Shown here in pieces: positions 1-11,327 of a DNA stretch of 64,000 nucleotides. Under the pieces are notes generated by a model. The model ran no database searches. It saw only the letters and a program-made list of their open reading frames with translations, and was not told where the DNA came from. The position numbers were made by a program, and so were the translations under genes. Numbering within the stretch: the first letter of the stretch is position 1; the number at the start of each line of letters is the position of its first letter. This DNA is from Lithospermum erythrorhizon. Lineage: Eukaryota; Streptophyta; Magnoliopsida; Boraginales; Boraginaceae. The stretch spans positions 248,001 to 312,000 of the forward strand of contig JADFUC010002017.1 in assembly GCA_019722365.1 (NCBI GenBank), in the 5' to 3' direction.

Positions 1-986
1 TGTGAGGTAGAGCCTAGCATCCAAAATCACCCGAGCAAGCTATTATTGGCCTACACTTATGGCCTATTCATTAGAATATGTCAAAAGGTGTGATTCATGC
101 CAGAAAATGAAAGTTGCTCCCAAGCAAATCAGGCAAGATTTACCTCGGTCCTTTATAGTAATCTTTACATGGGACATGACTGTCATAATTTGTAGCCTAC
201 TACAAAATATAAGGATGTTGTGGTTGATGTTGATCATCAGCTAGTGGTGAGGCAATCCCATTACAGGTAAACACTAATGATGACATCGAGGATTTATCCG
301 ATAAACATTATCACACTATAAGGAATCCTGAAGATATTGGTATCGGATAATGGAGCTCAATTCGATGCATCGTTGCTACGAGATATGTGTAAGCGCCTTG
401 GGATTGAACATCGGTTCGCCTGCAGCTACTCCCTAGGCAAATAGGATGTGGAGGTCATGAACCGGACCATATTCCGGGTGGATCGCTAAGAACCCCTAGA
501 CTCAAAGCGAAGCAACTTCAGAGGGTGTTGTGGTCATATAGGACGACTCCTTCCAATGCCACCGGAGAAACCCCTTTCAGTCTCGTGTTTGGAACCGAAG
601 CTGTCTTACCCGTAGAAGTGTGTTTGCCCAACATAAGGCAAATCTGTTTCGACGAAGAAAAGAACGAGGAACGTATGAAGGAATGCCTTGACTTCACTGA
701 CGAGTTAAGAGACCGAGCCTTGTATCGAATGCAAAGGTATAAACACATGACAACCCGGTTCTATAACCGAAGAGTTAAAATTCGGCAGTTCAGTAGGGGG
801 GATTTGGTCCTAAGGGTCTTTAAAGCCAGCAAACCGAAGAAACAGGACAAGCTCAACCCCAAATGGGAAGGACCCTACAGGGTTAGACGAGTTATAGGTC
901 CAGGTACGTATGAATTGGAAGAGCTCTCAGGAAAGGCAATCAAACACACCTGGCATGGAATATATCTGAAGAAGTATTATGTCTAG
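1..986 (+). pseudogene. Ty3/gypsy (Tat-type) integrase end of pol, decayed
   Basis: This is the 3' end of a retrotransposon polyprotein gene, whose integrase would insert the element cDNA into the host chromosome. Positions 59-244 encode an integrase zinc-finger tail (VKRCDSCQKMK). Around 345-480, in another frame, comes a core-domain stretch with DNGAQFD followed by a stop. Positions 525-986 encode an open C-terminal part (YRTTPSNATGETPFSLVFG, then KWEGPYRVRRV and ending HGIYLKKYYV), as in plant Ty3/gypsy integrases. Frame changes and stops around 240-520 make it non-functional. The upstream reverse transcriptase and RNase H lie outside the window. The integrase type, together with the downstream spacer and antisense ORF, points to the Tat lineage. 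Confidence 0.85.
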
Positions 987-1074
987 AGGGGTATCCCTAG
1001 AACTTTTTGTAATGAACTCTGATAAAAGAGAACTTTTGTAAGAATGCCAAGGGCATCTTTTGGAATAAAATCTC

Positions 1075-1935
1075 GAGACCAATTGAAGAATACAAAAGCA
1101 ACATACCCGAGTGAATAAGATCACTCGAGGTATAAAAAGGAATAAGATCATTTTGTTTCAAAGGAGAAAACCTGAATAAGATCACTGGGATTCAAATTGA
1201 ACTTATCATTCGAAAAGAAAACTTCCGAGTAGTTTGACCCTAGGGAAACAATCACCCTATGATCAAGTAATCCTCCACTTAGCAACATACTCGAGTGAAT
1301 AAGATCACTCGATGTATAAAAAATGAATAAGATCATTTTGTTTCTCTAAGGAGAAAAACCCGAATGAATAAAATCATTCGGGATTCGAATCAAATCCGAT
1401 CATTCTAAAAGAAAACTCTAGAGAATTTGACCCTGGGGAAACGATCACCCCAGTATCAATTAATCCTCCACGAGCAACATACCCGAGTGAATAAGATCAC
1501 TCGAGGTATAAAAAATGAATAAGATCATTTTGTTTCTCTAAGGAGAAAAATCCAAAATGAATAAAATCATTATGATTCGAAATTTAACTCGCATCATTCA
1601 AAAGAAAAACTGAGAGTTTCGACCGGGAAAACAATCACCCCAGGATCAAGTAATCCTCCACGAGTAACATACCCGAGTGAATAAGATCACTCGAGGTATA
1701 AAAATGAATAAGATCATTTTGTTTCTCTAAGGAAAAAAATCCGAATGAATAAGATCATTCGGGATTCGAATCGAATCAGATCATTCGAAAAGAAAAACTC
1801 TGGAGAATTTGACCCTGGGGAAACAATCACCCCAGGATCAAGTAATCCTCCACGAGTAACATATCTGAGTGAATAAGATCACTCGAGATATAAAAAATTA
1901 ATAAGACATTTTTGTTTCCCCTAAGGAAAAGAACC
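1075..1935 (+). repeat. Tandem hairpin repeats in the retroelement spacer (about 185-192 bp unit)
   Basis: The landmark GAGTGAATAAGATCACTCGA (or a close variant) recurs at about 1108, 1291, 1483, 1674 and 1868, giving four to five diverged tandem copies. Each unit holds short inverted repeats: CGAGTGA-ataaga-TCACTCG, CGAATGA-ataaga-TCATTCG, and a third of the form CTGGGG-aaacaatca-CCCCAG. The array lies between the end of pol and the antisense ORF, a place where Tat elements are known to carry variable tandem repeats. No coding capacity is credible here. Confidence 0.85.
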
Positions 1936-2167
1936 CGAGTAAAATATATGACAATGGTAGCATGATAAAGAGAGTAAAATCAACAGGATAAACTCCGAAT
2001 GGAGAGTTAACCTCTGATGTGGGCAGTCCCATCTAAAGATGTAAACACTGTGAAGAAGAAGGATAATGTATAAAAAAGATACGAGAAGAATAGAAAGAGA
2101 AAATAGAAGAAAAATTACAAAGTGCGTAGGACATTACTAGATCAAAAGGTATTACAAGAATGGCACT

Positions 2168-4534
2168 TCACACAAATGGCAAAGTTCGAGAAAATAAAAG
2201 GCCAAGCAAAAAACTAAAAACTAAGAGGTAAGCTACTGTGGCATCCTCGGCAGGGGCATCTTCAACAAATACATCATCATCCCCGGTGTCAGTGGCTTCG
2301 GTATCCTCCTCTTCACTATCAGTCAGCTCCACCACGGACTCCTTTCCAAAGTTCTTCTCCACGAATTCGGGAAAAGAGAATGTATCCCACGAAATTCTGG
2401 ATAAATCTCGAAGCTGAACTCTTTCATGATAGAGACAGTGTTGTCAATGAGGAGATCCCTATAAGTGTCGCTCTTCTTAAAATCTTCGACGACAGCTTCG
2501 GGGGAAGGCCTCAAAGACAACTCCTCTAACCTCTTCTCCGTATCAGCCAAGAGAAGTTGGGAAGAATCCAATTGGGTCCTTTACCCGTTTGAGGTTTGTT
2601 GGGATTCTTCGAGGGACCTCTTCAAAGCGGCCATATCGCCTTCATATCTGCTAGTAAAGACGCCTGATTTCATAAGCACCATCACAAACCGCCGAGGTCC
2701 CGAGCATTGCTCGCATCATCGCCGGCCAAGGCTTCGTTGAGACGTTCTTCCAATGAAGACTTTTCCTCAGCAAACTTGGCCAAAGAATCCTCGGCTTTTT
2801 TCCATTTCAAAGAGAAGCCATAAGCACATTCCGTAGCCTAAAAGAAAAAGAATGTTGATAAGAACAAGTTCAGACATAAAAAAACAAGTAGCGAATTCAA
2901 AATAAAAGAAACAACGAAATACCCTGAGTTGGAAATGGGAAAAAGTGTCGTGAAGCTCTTCCGGAGAGGCACAGGTCATGATCCCTTCTACATCCCTCCT
3001 CAGCATACAATTCTTCATTAGGAGGGAAGCGGTGGACGACTTCACTTTGGAGACAGTCTCCTCAGTCACGGTTATCCCCGGCGTAAAGTATAAGGGTAGG
3101 AACATATGACCTCAAACCCAAAGCCGACTCGTGATGTAAGCAGGTAGGAGGAAGCCAGGAAGTGATGAATTAGCCCAAAGGAGAAGAAACTCCGATCCGA
3201 ATCACAAGGTGATAGGATCCTCAGTCTTAGGAGAAGGCGCATCAAGGCTTCAACGAGTCAGCATCAAGTAGTCTCGGGAACCGGCACCTTGGGGGTCTTC
3301 TTGGACTTCTTTGGAGCAAAGAGAGGCCTCTGTGCGGACAAATGAGCCCTTCCTTTTGGAGCATTGAGCCAAACATCCTTACCCGGCAATGTGGATATCT
3401 TCCGGGAAGCATAAGCTTACGGGAGAGAAGGGTACCGTATGAAAATAAAGAAAAAAATTAATAAAGAGAGACCAAGAGAATGTAGTGTTAGTAAAAATAA
3501 AACCACTTACTGAGAGTGAACTCAGAAAGCTTGTCCGCACTGTCAAACCCGCTTTGATCAGACGCAGCCGATCACGTAAGACCTCGTGGGAAGAGCCTCG
3601 AAAGCTACCAATTTCTCCACTTCACTCTTGAGTTTTCAAGTGCACTCCTCGGCGTGAAAAGGGAGCTGGGCTGACCAATGAAGCTGACACCAATCCCCTG
3701 CTTGTTATGAGCCAAAGCTTAAACCACTAACTAGGCTCAACTTTGTCCCGCTTCTTGGTACACAAAAAGTTGTACTGAGGAGAAGCAACTTAAAAATAAC
3801 AAAGAGGCCTCTCGTGGATGACGTTGTACATAGTACAAAACAACGCCAAGTTTGGGACAACCTCGATGCCCAAGCACGCCTACCTTGAAACAATGTGAGA
3901 CAAGCCAGCAAAAGGCATCATTGAACCGAGCACGATTAAGGGTCACTAACACCCATCCACAAATCCTACAGAAGTCGGAGGCCATAATTCGTGAACCCCA
4001 GTGGTAGTCTCATGAAAGGTGGACGGGCGCAAACCTTCTTTCGACCTCGATTCGCGGACAGAGTATTAATGCCTCCCCTTCATTGTGATCCGGTCTTCAC
4101 CCCCTCGGAAAAATCATAATAATTGCGGTTGGCCCGCATCTGGATCTCGGTGATCAAACTAGGAATAGTCTTGGCCCTAACTTGGTCTAAGGTATGCTCT
4201 TGACCCCTTCTTCGGGGTTTTGCTGAGCAAAGAGACGAACCTCGTGTAGGGGGAACATCGGCAGGAGGACCCATGACAGCTCGGAGGGGCATCACTTCTA
4301 AAGGACCTTGTGAGTCATCCATGTCGGGGGAAGTAGACCCCGAGCCAACTTCTTCAATGTTTGAGGCTTCGTGGCTATCTTCAACAAAGGGAACTCCACA
4401 AAACTCGCCGAAGCTCGAGACATCGTGGACTGACGGTGTAGGCTCTCCAAGGCAGGGGTAGAGATTGAGGCGTGATCGTCTATGTTGATGCTACCCTGTG
4501 AGACAATGATCAGCCGGCGGTTAGAATAATACAT
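2168..4534 (-). pseudogene. Antisense ORF of a Tat-lineage retrotransposon, broken
   Basis: Several minus-strand reading frames follow one another, in frame pieces, from about 4534 down to 2168. They look like one former protein split by frameshifts and stops. Recognisable pieces, N- to C-terminal, are a basic segment (PRRRGQEHTLDQVRAKTIPS, about 4170-4260), a middle part (3705-3985), a helical segment (TVSKVKSSTASLLMKNCMLR, about 3000-3070), a helical segment (EELSLRPSPEAVVEDFKKSD, about 2465-2530) and a very acidic tail (ELTDSEEEDTEATDTGDDD, about 2270-2335). Some Tat elements such as Grande carry an antisense gene between pol and the 3' LTR. Position, orientation and acidic tail fit that class. 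Its function is not known. Confidence 0.65.
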
Positions 4535-4973
4535 ATGAGGGGATGATAAAAGCGAAAAATGTGTTTTATCATCAAAACTATATACACCAATTACTTTAAT
4601 TACTGCTTAGCTAAACATAACTCTCGAGAGTCCTCGAGCGCTTGAGAGGAGACTGTGGGACGAGAAAATTGAGGACTATTAGAATCTGCCATGATCAAAG
4701 GAGAAAAGAAAAGATGCAAGAAAAGAAGAAAATAATAATCTTGCTTTGGAAAAAGGGAGCGGTTTTACTTTGGGGAAGATGGTTATTCTCGCTTGAATTC
4801 CGAAAAAGTGGAGAAGAAAAAGAGGCATCTTACCTTTTATACAGTAATGAGGATAACTCTTGGGATTCCTTGACCATAAAGAGGGTAACAAGTGGTTGGT
4901 GAGAAAATTTAACCCCTCATATTCTAATACCATTTGAAAATGGTGGTAGAATATTTTTAATTAAAGGGGCAAT

Positions 4974-5294
4974 TGATATAATCATGATTTGGAAGTTAAA
5001 TAACCCATTTCTGATGTGAAGAAGGCCTATTCCATGGGTAAAGCCTGACCATTAAAGAAGATTGAAAGTCACATCAAGCTTCCCAAGATGGGGGACACAT
5101 GTCTCTTTTTCATCCGAGTCCCAAGCTGGGCATTTTCTATAAATACCCAGCCATAATCTCCATTTAGAGGTTATGCTTAAACTATAATTTTCATACTCTT
5201 ACTCTACTGAATTAAAACCCGAACTGATTTAAACATCAGTGTGGCTACGATCGACTTTGGTCATGGTCTAGGTACCTTCAACCCTCGAACATCA
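4974..5294 (+). mobile_element. 3' LTR of the Tat-like element
   Basis: A purine tract (AAAGGGGC, 4963-4970) precedes TGATATAATC at 4974, as expected where a polypurine tract meets an LTR. A TATA-like box (TATAAATACC) lies near 5139. The proposed end is at AACATCA (5294), followed by AATTGGGG, which resembles the start of the primer-binding site that follows Tat LTRs. The second LTR lies outside the window, so the ends are inferred rather than matched. Confidence 0.55.
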
Positions 5295-6257
5295 AATTGG
5301 GGTTCAACAAGTCATTAAAGATCAAGTGATGGAACAAGGAGTCACATTCTCAACCAAGAAAGTTACAACTGGCGAGGAGGCAATACCCCAACATTCGGTT
5401 CCTTTGCCTCAAGACCTTCCTGTGCCCAAGCCAAAAAGAATAAGACTAGAACAAGGGATATCGGGACCGATTCTCAAAGAAAGCCATCAAAGTTGCGCCT
5501 AAAGAAATGTTTGATGAGTCCAGAGACAAGGTCTCGGGTACAACACTCCGAGGGTCTCGGAAAAGAGACACATCGCATATGTAATTGTGTTTTAATTATA
5601 AAATTATCATTTTGATAGTTTGTTACATTTATGAGTTCCATAATCAAAACCTAATATGGGAAAAAGGTTTTTCACTACAATCGGATGTGTAATTTAATCC
5701 ACAATATAATCTACTTCCTCCACGACTCCATCCCAAAATAATTCGGAGGTTTGACTCATTTTAGTTTTAATAACATGGTGAGTAATAATTAGTAGCATAT
5801 ACACTATTAATAAGTGAAATTCAAGATTTACCTTTAATGTTGAATTGAATTGACGCTCTAATTTGAAGGGTATTAGTAGAACAGTAGAAAATTATTCATT
5901 TTTTTTTATTTTTATAATTAGCAATGAAAAATATGATTACATAGTATTGTAAATTACATTATATACATAAATTACTAACTAAAAACAGAATTGAACCTAA
6001 GATCTTTTGTGGTCAGTCAAAGCCACCAGACTATTTTTCTCCTATTTTCTCTTATTTTGTGAAATCAATAGTTCGAGAGCAATTTGACATTTAATCAAAA
6101 TTCAAATTTTGAATATGCAAAATGATCAATTTAGCGATTTTCAATTTAGAAAAATCATCTCTATCATTTATTGATGAATGGACTAAATAATATATGGGCG
6201 ATAAATCCTAAAACTATCACTAGCAATAGAGTGAATGACTCAAGATCATGACATTAT
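5295..6257. other. Gene-less stretch; possible retroelement leader at its left end
   Basis: Positions 5295-5510 keep one open plus-strand frame rich in Pro, Lys and Gln. This could be the start of a gag region, from a tandem or recombined Tat copy, but no diagnostic motif is visible. From 5580 onward the DNA is AT-rich and I see no gene. Confidence 0.3.
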
Positions 6258-6810
6258 TGTTGTAGGGATTTAAGATTCAAAATTCTCCCGAGTTTCAAGC
6301 ACCAATAAGAACGATTTAAGTAATTAAATTGCGGAAAATAAACAGACACACGTAATTTATAAAGTTACTTCTCAATATGAAAGATACGCCCCAAGGCCGC
6401 AAAATCCACTATGATCTAGAAAATTGTTACAAGCCCTACCACTAGCTAATCTATCAGTTGAGTATTTTCTTATCACCAAAAATCTCAACAACATAAACTC
6501 TCTAAGTTCTTCATGAATATGAAAGAAGTCCTACTATTCTTCCTATGATGATTATTATCTACATTTTTGTGATACTCAACTCATAGTGAACAACTTTCTA
6601 TTTATAGGCAAAAGATCTAACTTAACTAGGTTATCCTTGGACCTCAGAAAGTCCGAAAACCATCTCAAATCACCACCTCGACTCCGCATCGGAGCAAGGT
6701 CGGGACATTTGTTGGTCCCAATCCTCCCAAACCTTCTGCCCATATGCATCCCCAAAGTCGGGACCAGCAAGGCCCGACCTTGCCCCCGATTTCCCACGGA
6801 ACACCCAACA
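6258..6810 (-). mobile_element. Probable solo LTR (copia-like)
   Basis: On the minus strand the segment starts TGTTGGGTGT (at 6810) and ends CCTACAACA (at 6258), giving TGTTG...CAACA ends. A TATA box in the same orientation (CCTATAAATAG, about 6597-6607) sits roughly 205 bases from the start, as in an LTR. Flanking pentamers are ATTAT on the left and AATAT on the right, so a target-site duplication is possible but imperfect. No internal region or second copy is present. Confidence 0.5.
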
Positions 6811-7984
6811 AATATGACTTCAACTCAACAATTATCACCAGTTCACTAGATGTTTTTAAGCTATCAATGTGTAACATGACTATTTAGTATGTATTGCCTA
6901 TAATCTACCAAAATAAACATTTTGGAATATAGAGACAATTAATTTTGGAAGGATAAGATTCAGATGCCCAGTACTCTAACCTGCATTTATATATCTATAT
7001 ATTCACTGGACAGATAAAAATCAGAGGGTTCTGTCTCTTTCCTGATTACTTGAATTATCAATAATCTGGATCAATGCCATATGCTCATAGGGGAACCTTT
7101 TTGACGTGAAACACTTTTATCTTAATGGTCCCTAGGAGAAAATACGGAGTATAAAGCAAGAAAAAGGTGTTAAATGATTTTGAGTCAGACCTTTTCTTAT
7201 CATATGCATGAGACTGTAAAAATTGGTAGCATTATATACTATGGGAGACCTATTATCATTATTACTAGCTAGTTCTCCTTTAGTACGAATATTTGAATTA
7301 TGTAATTCAAAATAATTTGGATGGAGTTGCATAATATATACAACACCTTAATTCTAACTTAATTACCTAACATACATTGGTAACATGTAAAATTAATATT
7401 TCCGATTTGTGCGAAACTCCAATTATATCAAACTTCAAAATCTTCTGTTCAAATAGAATTCGAACATGTTCAAGTTCAACATGATTCTACTTGTATACGT
7501 GTCTAAATTTGAGCTATAGCTTTTTTAGCAACATAAAGTTAACATATACTGTTAATTAAAACAGTAATTCACCATTGAGTGAAATTTTTTCTAATCTAGG
7601 AGGTCATATGAGACTTCTTTTACTGTGGACCTCATGATATCTACTTTAATATCTGGCGTCTTATGTAGAGCCAACAGATTTATAGGGTCGTTTCTATGGT
7701 TACATTAACAAAAGTAAAAATACGAAAAAGGCCAAATCTTTTTTCTTTCCCTCAAAAAAGCACTTTTGTCATCATCAGTTTATGCAAGATCCACTCTTTT
7801 GTTTTTTCAACAATAATTCTATTGCATGATTTAGCTACCGTTATATTCGAGTTTGATATTATAAACAATTAAGAATATATAACCACTTGATAAAATATCG
7901 CTTAGGGTTATTTATAGTCTTATTACAATTAATGTCTAAAATTACCCATGAAGAGTTCACAACAATTTGTGCCATACAATTAAT
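6811..7984. other. Gene-less AT-rich stretch
   Basis: No coding region, RNA gene or clear transposon end was recognised. The DNA is AT-rich with short open frames only. Confidence 0.5.
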
Positions 7985-8990
7985 TGAAAATTTGGCTAAC
8001 TAACACTCTTTTAAAAAAAAATTAATTTCTAACATTTTTTTTTCTTTGAAGAATAGCACCATTTTTAATATTGTCCCTCGTTAAACAAACACTTCATCTT
8101 CACCAAATTCTCACCCCACCAACCCCTACCCCTCACCCCTACATTCACTTACCCCTTTCCTCACCGCTTCACCCCACCCCCACCCCATTCCCCTTCCCCT
8201 ACAACCCCACCCCAAACCAAGGATGTGAAGTCATTTTTCGTGAGTCTCATCGTGACCACAGGTCACGATGGAGCTGAATTGAAACTTTTTTGTCGAGATC
8301 TTCATCGTGTGTAGGAGTCACGATGGAGGTCACAATGCCGAGTCCGGAAAAGGAAGTTTTTATGCGGTTTTGAAGATTTTGAGCCCAAGAAAATACCTAA
8401 CCTTGCTAGGTTTCGTTTGCATATAAATAGATAGTTATTTACTATGAGTTTATCATCACTCAAATATTAGAATCATAGATAAATAGTCTTGAGAGATTTG
8501 TGAAGCTTATAATTAGAGTTTTCAATCTATAAGAAAATATCTAATCGAGAGTTCATAGAATATGTTACTTGAGTCCTATAAACAATTCTTCCTAAAGTTA
8601 TTAGTGGATCCGGCAGATCAGCCGGATTAGCTCTTTATATCGGTATGCAACCAAGGTAAAATCTTGTGTCATTTATTGTCATCTTTCTATTTGTCATGTT
8701 TGAATTAGCAGATTATCTATCCGAAGTAGTTTATCATTCATGGAATCGTTATTATATTGATTTGAGATACAAATTAGTCTAATAAATATAGTATTGGGAA
8801 GAGGGCGGGGGTAGGGGTAGGTGGAAGAGGGGGTGAGGGTGAGAATTTGTAATTTGGGGAACATGAAGTGTTTGTTTAATATGGGGCAATTTAGTCTTTT
8901 CGAGGAAAAATGTGCTATTCTTTAAAAAAAAAATAGAAATTAAAATTCCTTTAAAGATGGTGCTAGTTAGTCAAATTTCTCCAATTAAAT
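7985..8990. mobile_element. Non-autonomous DNA element with long terminal inverted repeats
   Basis: The left arm (about 7985-8215) matches the reverse complement of the right arm (about 8790-8990). Left landmarks AATTTGGCTAACTAAC, GAAGAATAGCACC, TTAAACAAACACTTCAT and a C-rich tract reappear inverted as a G-rich tract, ATGAAGTGTTTGTTTAA, GTGCTATTCTTT and GTTAGTCAAATTT. The arms are imperfect and about 200 bp long. Long arms with an unrelated middle suggest a Mutator-like or foldback element, but no 8-9 bp target-site duplication could be fixed. The exact outer ends are uncertain by some tens of bases. Confidence 0.7.
8224..8700 (+). mobile_element. LTR-like sequence carried inside the inverted-repeat element
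   Basis: The centre of the inverted-repeat element differs from its arms. It contains the palindrome CATCGTGACC-aca-GGTCACGATG (about 8248-8271), a TATA box (CATATAAATAG, about 8421), and a tail resembling an LTR R-U5 region. It encodes nothing recognisable. It may be an LTR fragment captured between the arms; the ends are not defined. Confidence 0.3.
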
Positions 8991-9126
8991 ACATGGGTAG
9001 AGATTGGACAAGGCCAATTTTTACAATTCTACCATTAGCAATTTATATTTCGGGAATTTTTTTCTTCTTATTTGACCCATCGGATCGAATTTTCTCGTTA
9101 TTTCTTGTATGCTTATAATAACTTCA

Positions 9127-9443
9127 AGTCTAAAACCTCCATATCTATGACAATGAGGAGTTCAAAACAATTCAACATATCACATCTATCCTTTCATGCA
9201 TCAAGACATTAGATGTTCAAATCAAATTGTCAAACAATGAGGAAGACAAGTCAATGACACTGGAACAAAGTCACTGAAATAAATTGTCTAAAACCTCCAT
9301 AATGTTTTTCTTTGTTTCTCATCATTTGATTGATATCTCCTTCCTAGAAACATAGCTCAAGCTAAAATTATAAATTGGCGATGTAGACAAGTCAATGACA
9401 GTATGACACTGGAACAAAGTCACTGAAATAAATTGATCCAAGC
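9127..9443. repeat. Two-copy tandem duplication, about 155 bp unit
   Basis: GTCTAAAACCTCCAT occurs near 9128 and 9286. ACACTGGAACAAAGTCACTG, followed by AAATAAATT, occurs near 9257 and 9408. The conserved ends bracket diverged middles, so this is an old local duplication or a decayed tandem repeat. No function is apparent. Confidence 0.65.
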
Positions 9444-11180
9444 TTTATTTGGTCACCATGCAAGCAGTGCCCTTAAAAGCTGGAGTGGGCACATTATAGA
9501 TGTTTAATTTATTTATGAGGTTTTGAGGCAAAAAGAATAATGACCAACTGACTCTACAATTATTTATAGGACCTACATACAAGTGATACAACTAAGAAAG
9601 AGCCAGAACACATGATAAAATGCAGCAAAAACAGAACACAATTTGTGGGTATATGCTGAAACAAAAGATTATTTCAGTTTCTCTTTAAATTGTGGTAAAA
9701 TTAAATATACTGTAGAAGAAAATATAAGAGGTGAAGTATGACTGTATGAGCTAAGATGTTGAGGTTAGATATATTCCCTTCCAAATATTATAAGTATATT
9801 ATTGTTCAAGCTTATCAAGTAGTATACCAAAGAATCGTGATCATTTTATTAGTGGTGCATTTTCAAGAATTGAATTCTCTTGGATATTTCCTTTAGCTAA
9901 GGACTAATTTCAACGTCAATTCATTCTTGACTTTGTGTTTTTACCAAACCAAGTAAAACTTTCCTTGGAAAATGTTTAGATTAGCTCAATTTGGTGTTCA
10001 AGATTCTTCTTGCGTAATTTGTCATTCAAAATGTTCGGGTTCAAGATAATAATATCTCAATTAATTAATGGCATCATGGTCTCTTTAATTTGTCTTAAAA
10101 TAGTTTTCCAAATAAAAATACTAATGTTAATGGATGTGGACCCTTAATTTTAATGGTTGATCGTCAAGAAATTTAAACTTAAATATTTTTATATATATTG
10201 TATAATATTTATTCTTTATTATTGACATATATAATAAGTTCGACTTGAATAAAAATTATGTGTTTTAGTTAAAGTCAACTGGGTAAATTTTGTAAATTAT
10301 GATTAAAAAATGAACTTGAAAATAAAAATATATTTGATATTTTTTCACCAAATATTAAACAACATATATAAAAATAATTTAATTCAAATTTTTAAAATTC
10401 AACTATTAAATTTAAAACTATACAATCTTCATGGAATTGAAGGAATAACAAATGATACTACGTAATAGTTTAAATAATTTTTTGGCCCATGGTTTGGCTT
10501 TACATACTCATCCACGAAACCCAAACAATCAATTGTACACAGTTCCATTCATGTCAACTGATAATTTGTCCTAACATTGCCTCTCACACAAAGTCTTATC
10601 GAGGTAGTTTTACTCAAAGGATCTTAATTTCCAAACTTCCATGACTCTTACCTTGATTTTTATTGTTCCTCTTCCCAATAAAGCTTCCTTCCCATAAGTG
10701 GTGTTCCCTTTTAATTCACTATATTTGATCAAATCACCCTCAATAGTTTTCTCCAGGATGATGACGTTCAGTTCTCCGAATTTTATGTTAAATATCAATT
10801 GAATTTTTGAATTTTTTGTATTATCATTTTAGGTCCCCGAATTTTATCTTAATTATCGGGGCTAGGTCCCTTAACATAGAATAAAAATATCTTATTCACT
10901 ATTACACCCCTTCCATATTTACACTATCATTTTTTATTAATTAAGCCAATAAAAATAATTTTATTTTATTTGGAGACATTTACACTTTAAACATTTTAAA
11001 TAATTTAAAGTAGTTCAATAATTTTAAATTTACCATAATTTGATACATTTATTTTTAATAAAATAAAATGGGATTAAATATATACATATGACTAAAATTT
11101 CATCCTTAATCTACATATTAGTCATCGATCATGTCCGTGGACGGAGTTCAGTTTCATACTAAATGCTAAACAACTCATTA
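9444..11180. other. Gene-less AT-rich stretch
   Basis: I see no gene, RNA or well-defined element. Short open frames (for example 10610-10798, minus) lack any recognisable motif. Homopolymeric A and T runs are frequent. Confidence 0.5.
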
Positions 11181-11327
11181 ATGGCTAATATTATTATGAA
11201 GCGATTTCTTCTGCCTGTGATTCTATTGATTTTGCTCACACCATGTTGTCAAGCAAAAAAAATGAAGTCCAACTCATTTTGCAAAGGGGTTATTAGTGCA
11301 AAGAATAATCAGGAAGCCACTTGTTGA
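11181..11327 (+). CDS. Possible small secreted peptide (48 aa)
   Basis: The frame starts at ATG 11181, or at a second in-frame ATG at 11196, and stops with TGA at 11325. The product begins with a short basic head and a strongly hydrophobic run (FLLPVILLILLTP), then a plausible signal cleavage region (CCQA), then a basic, Cys-containing tail (SFCKGVISAKNNQEATC). The layout resembles a secreted plant peptide, but four Cys do not match a defensin or other pattern I know. Past the stop the frame keeps two more Cys before another stop, so it could be the start of a broken longer gene. The length is small enough to be chance. Confidence 0.25.
   Translation: MANIIMKRFLLPVILLILLTPCCQAKKMKSNSFCKGVISAKNNQEATC

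Noticed and set aside
1075..1935. CRISPR-like array
   Set aside because: Repeats of 185-192 bp with no short spacers, in a plant retroelement.
8071..8277. Plus-strand ORF rich in Pro, Thr and His
   Set aside because: It is the C-rich arm of the inverted-repeat element read as protein. Low complexity and no conserved motif.
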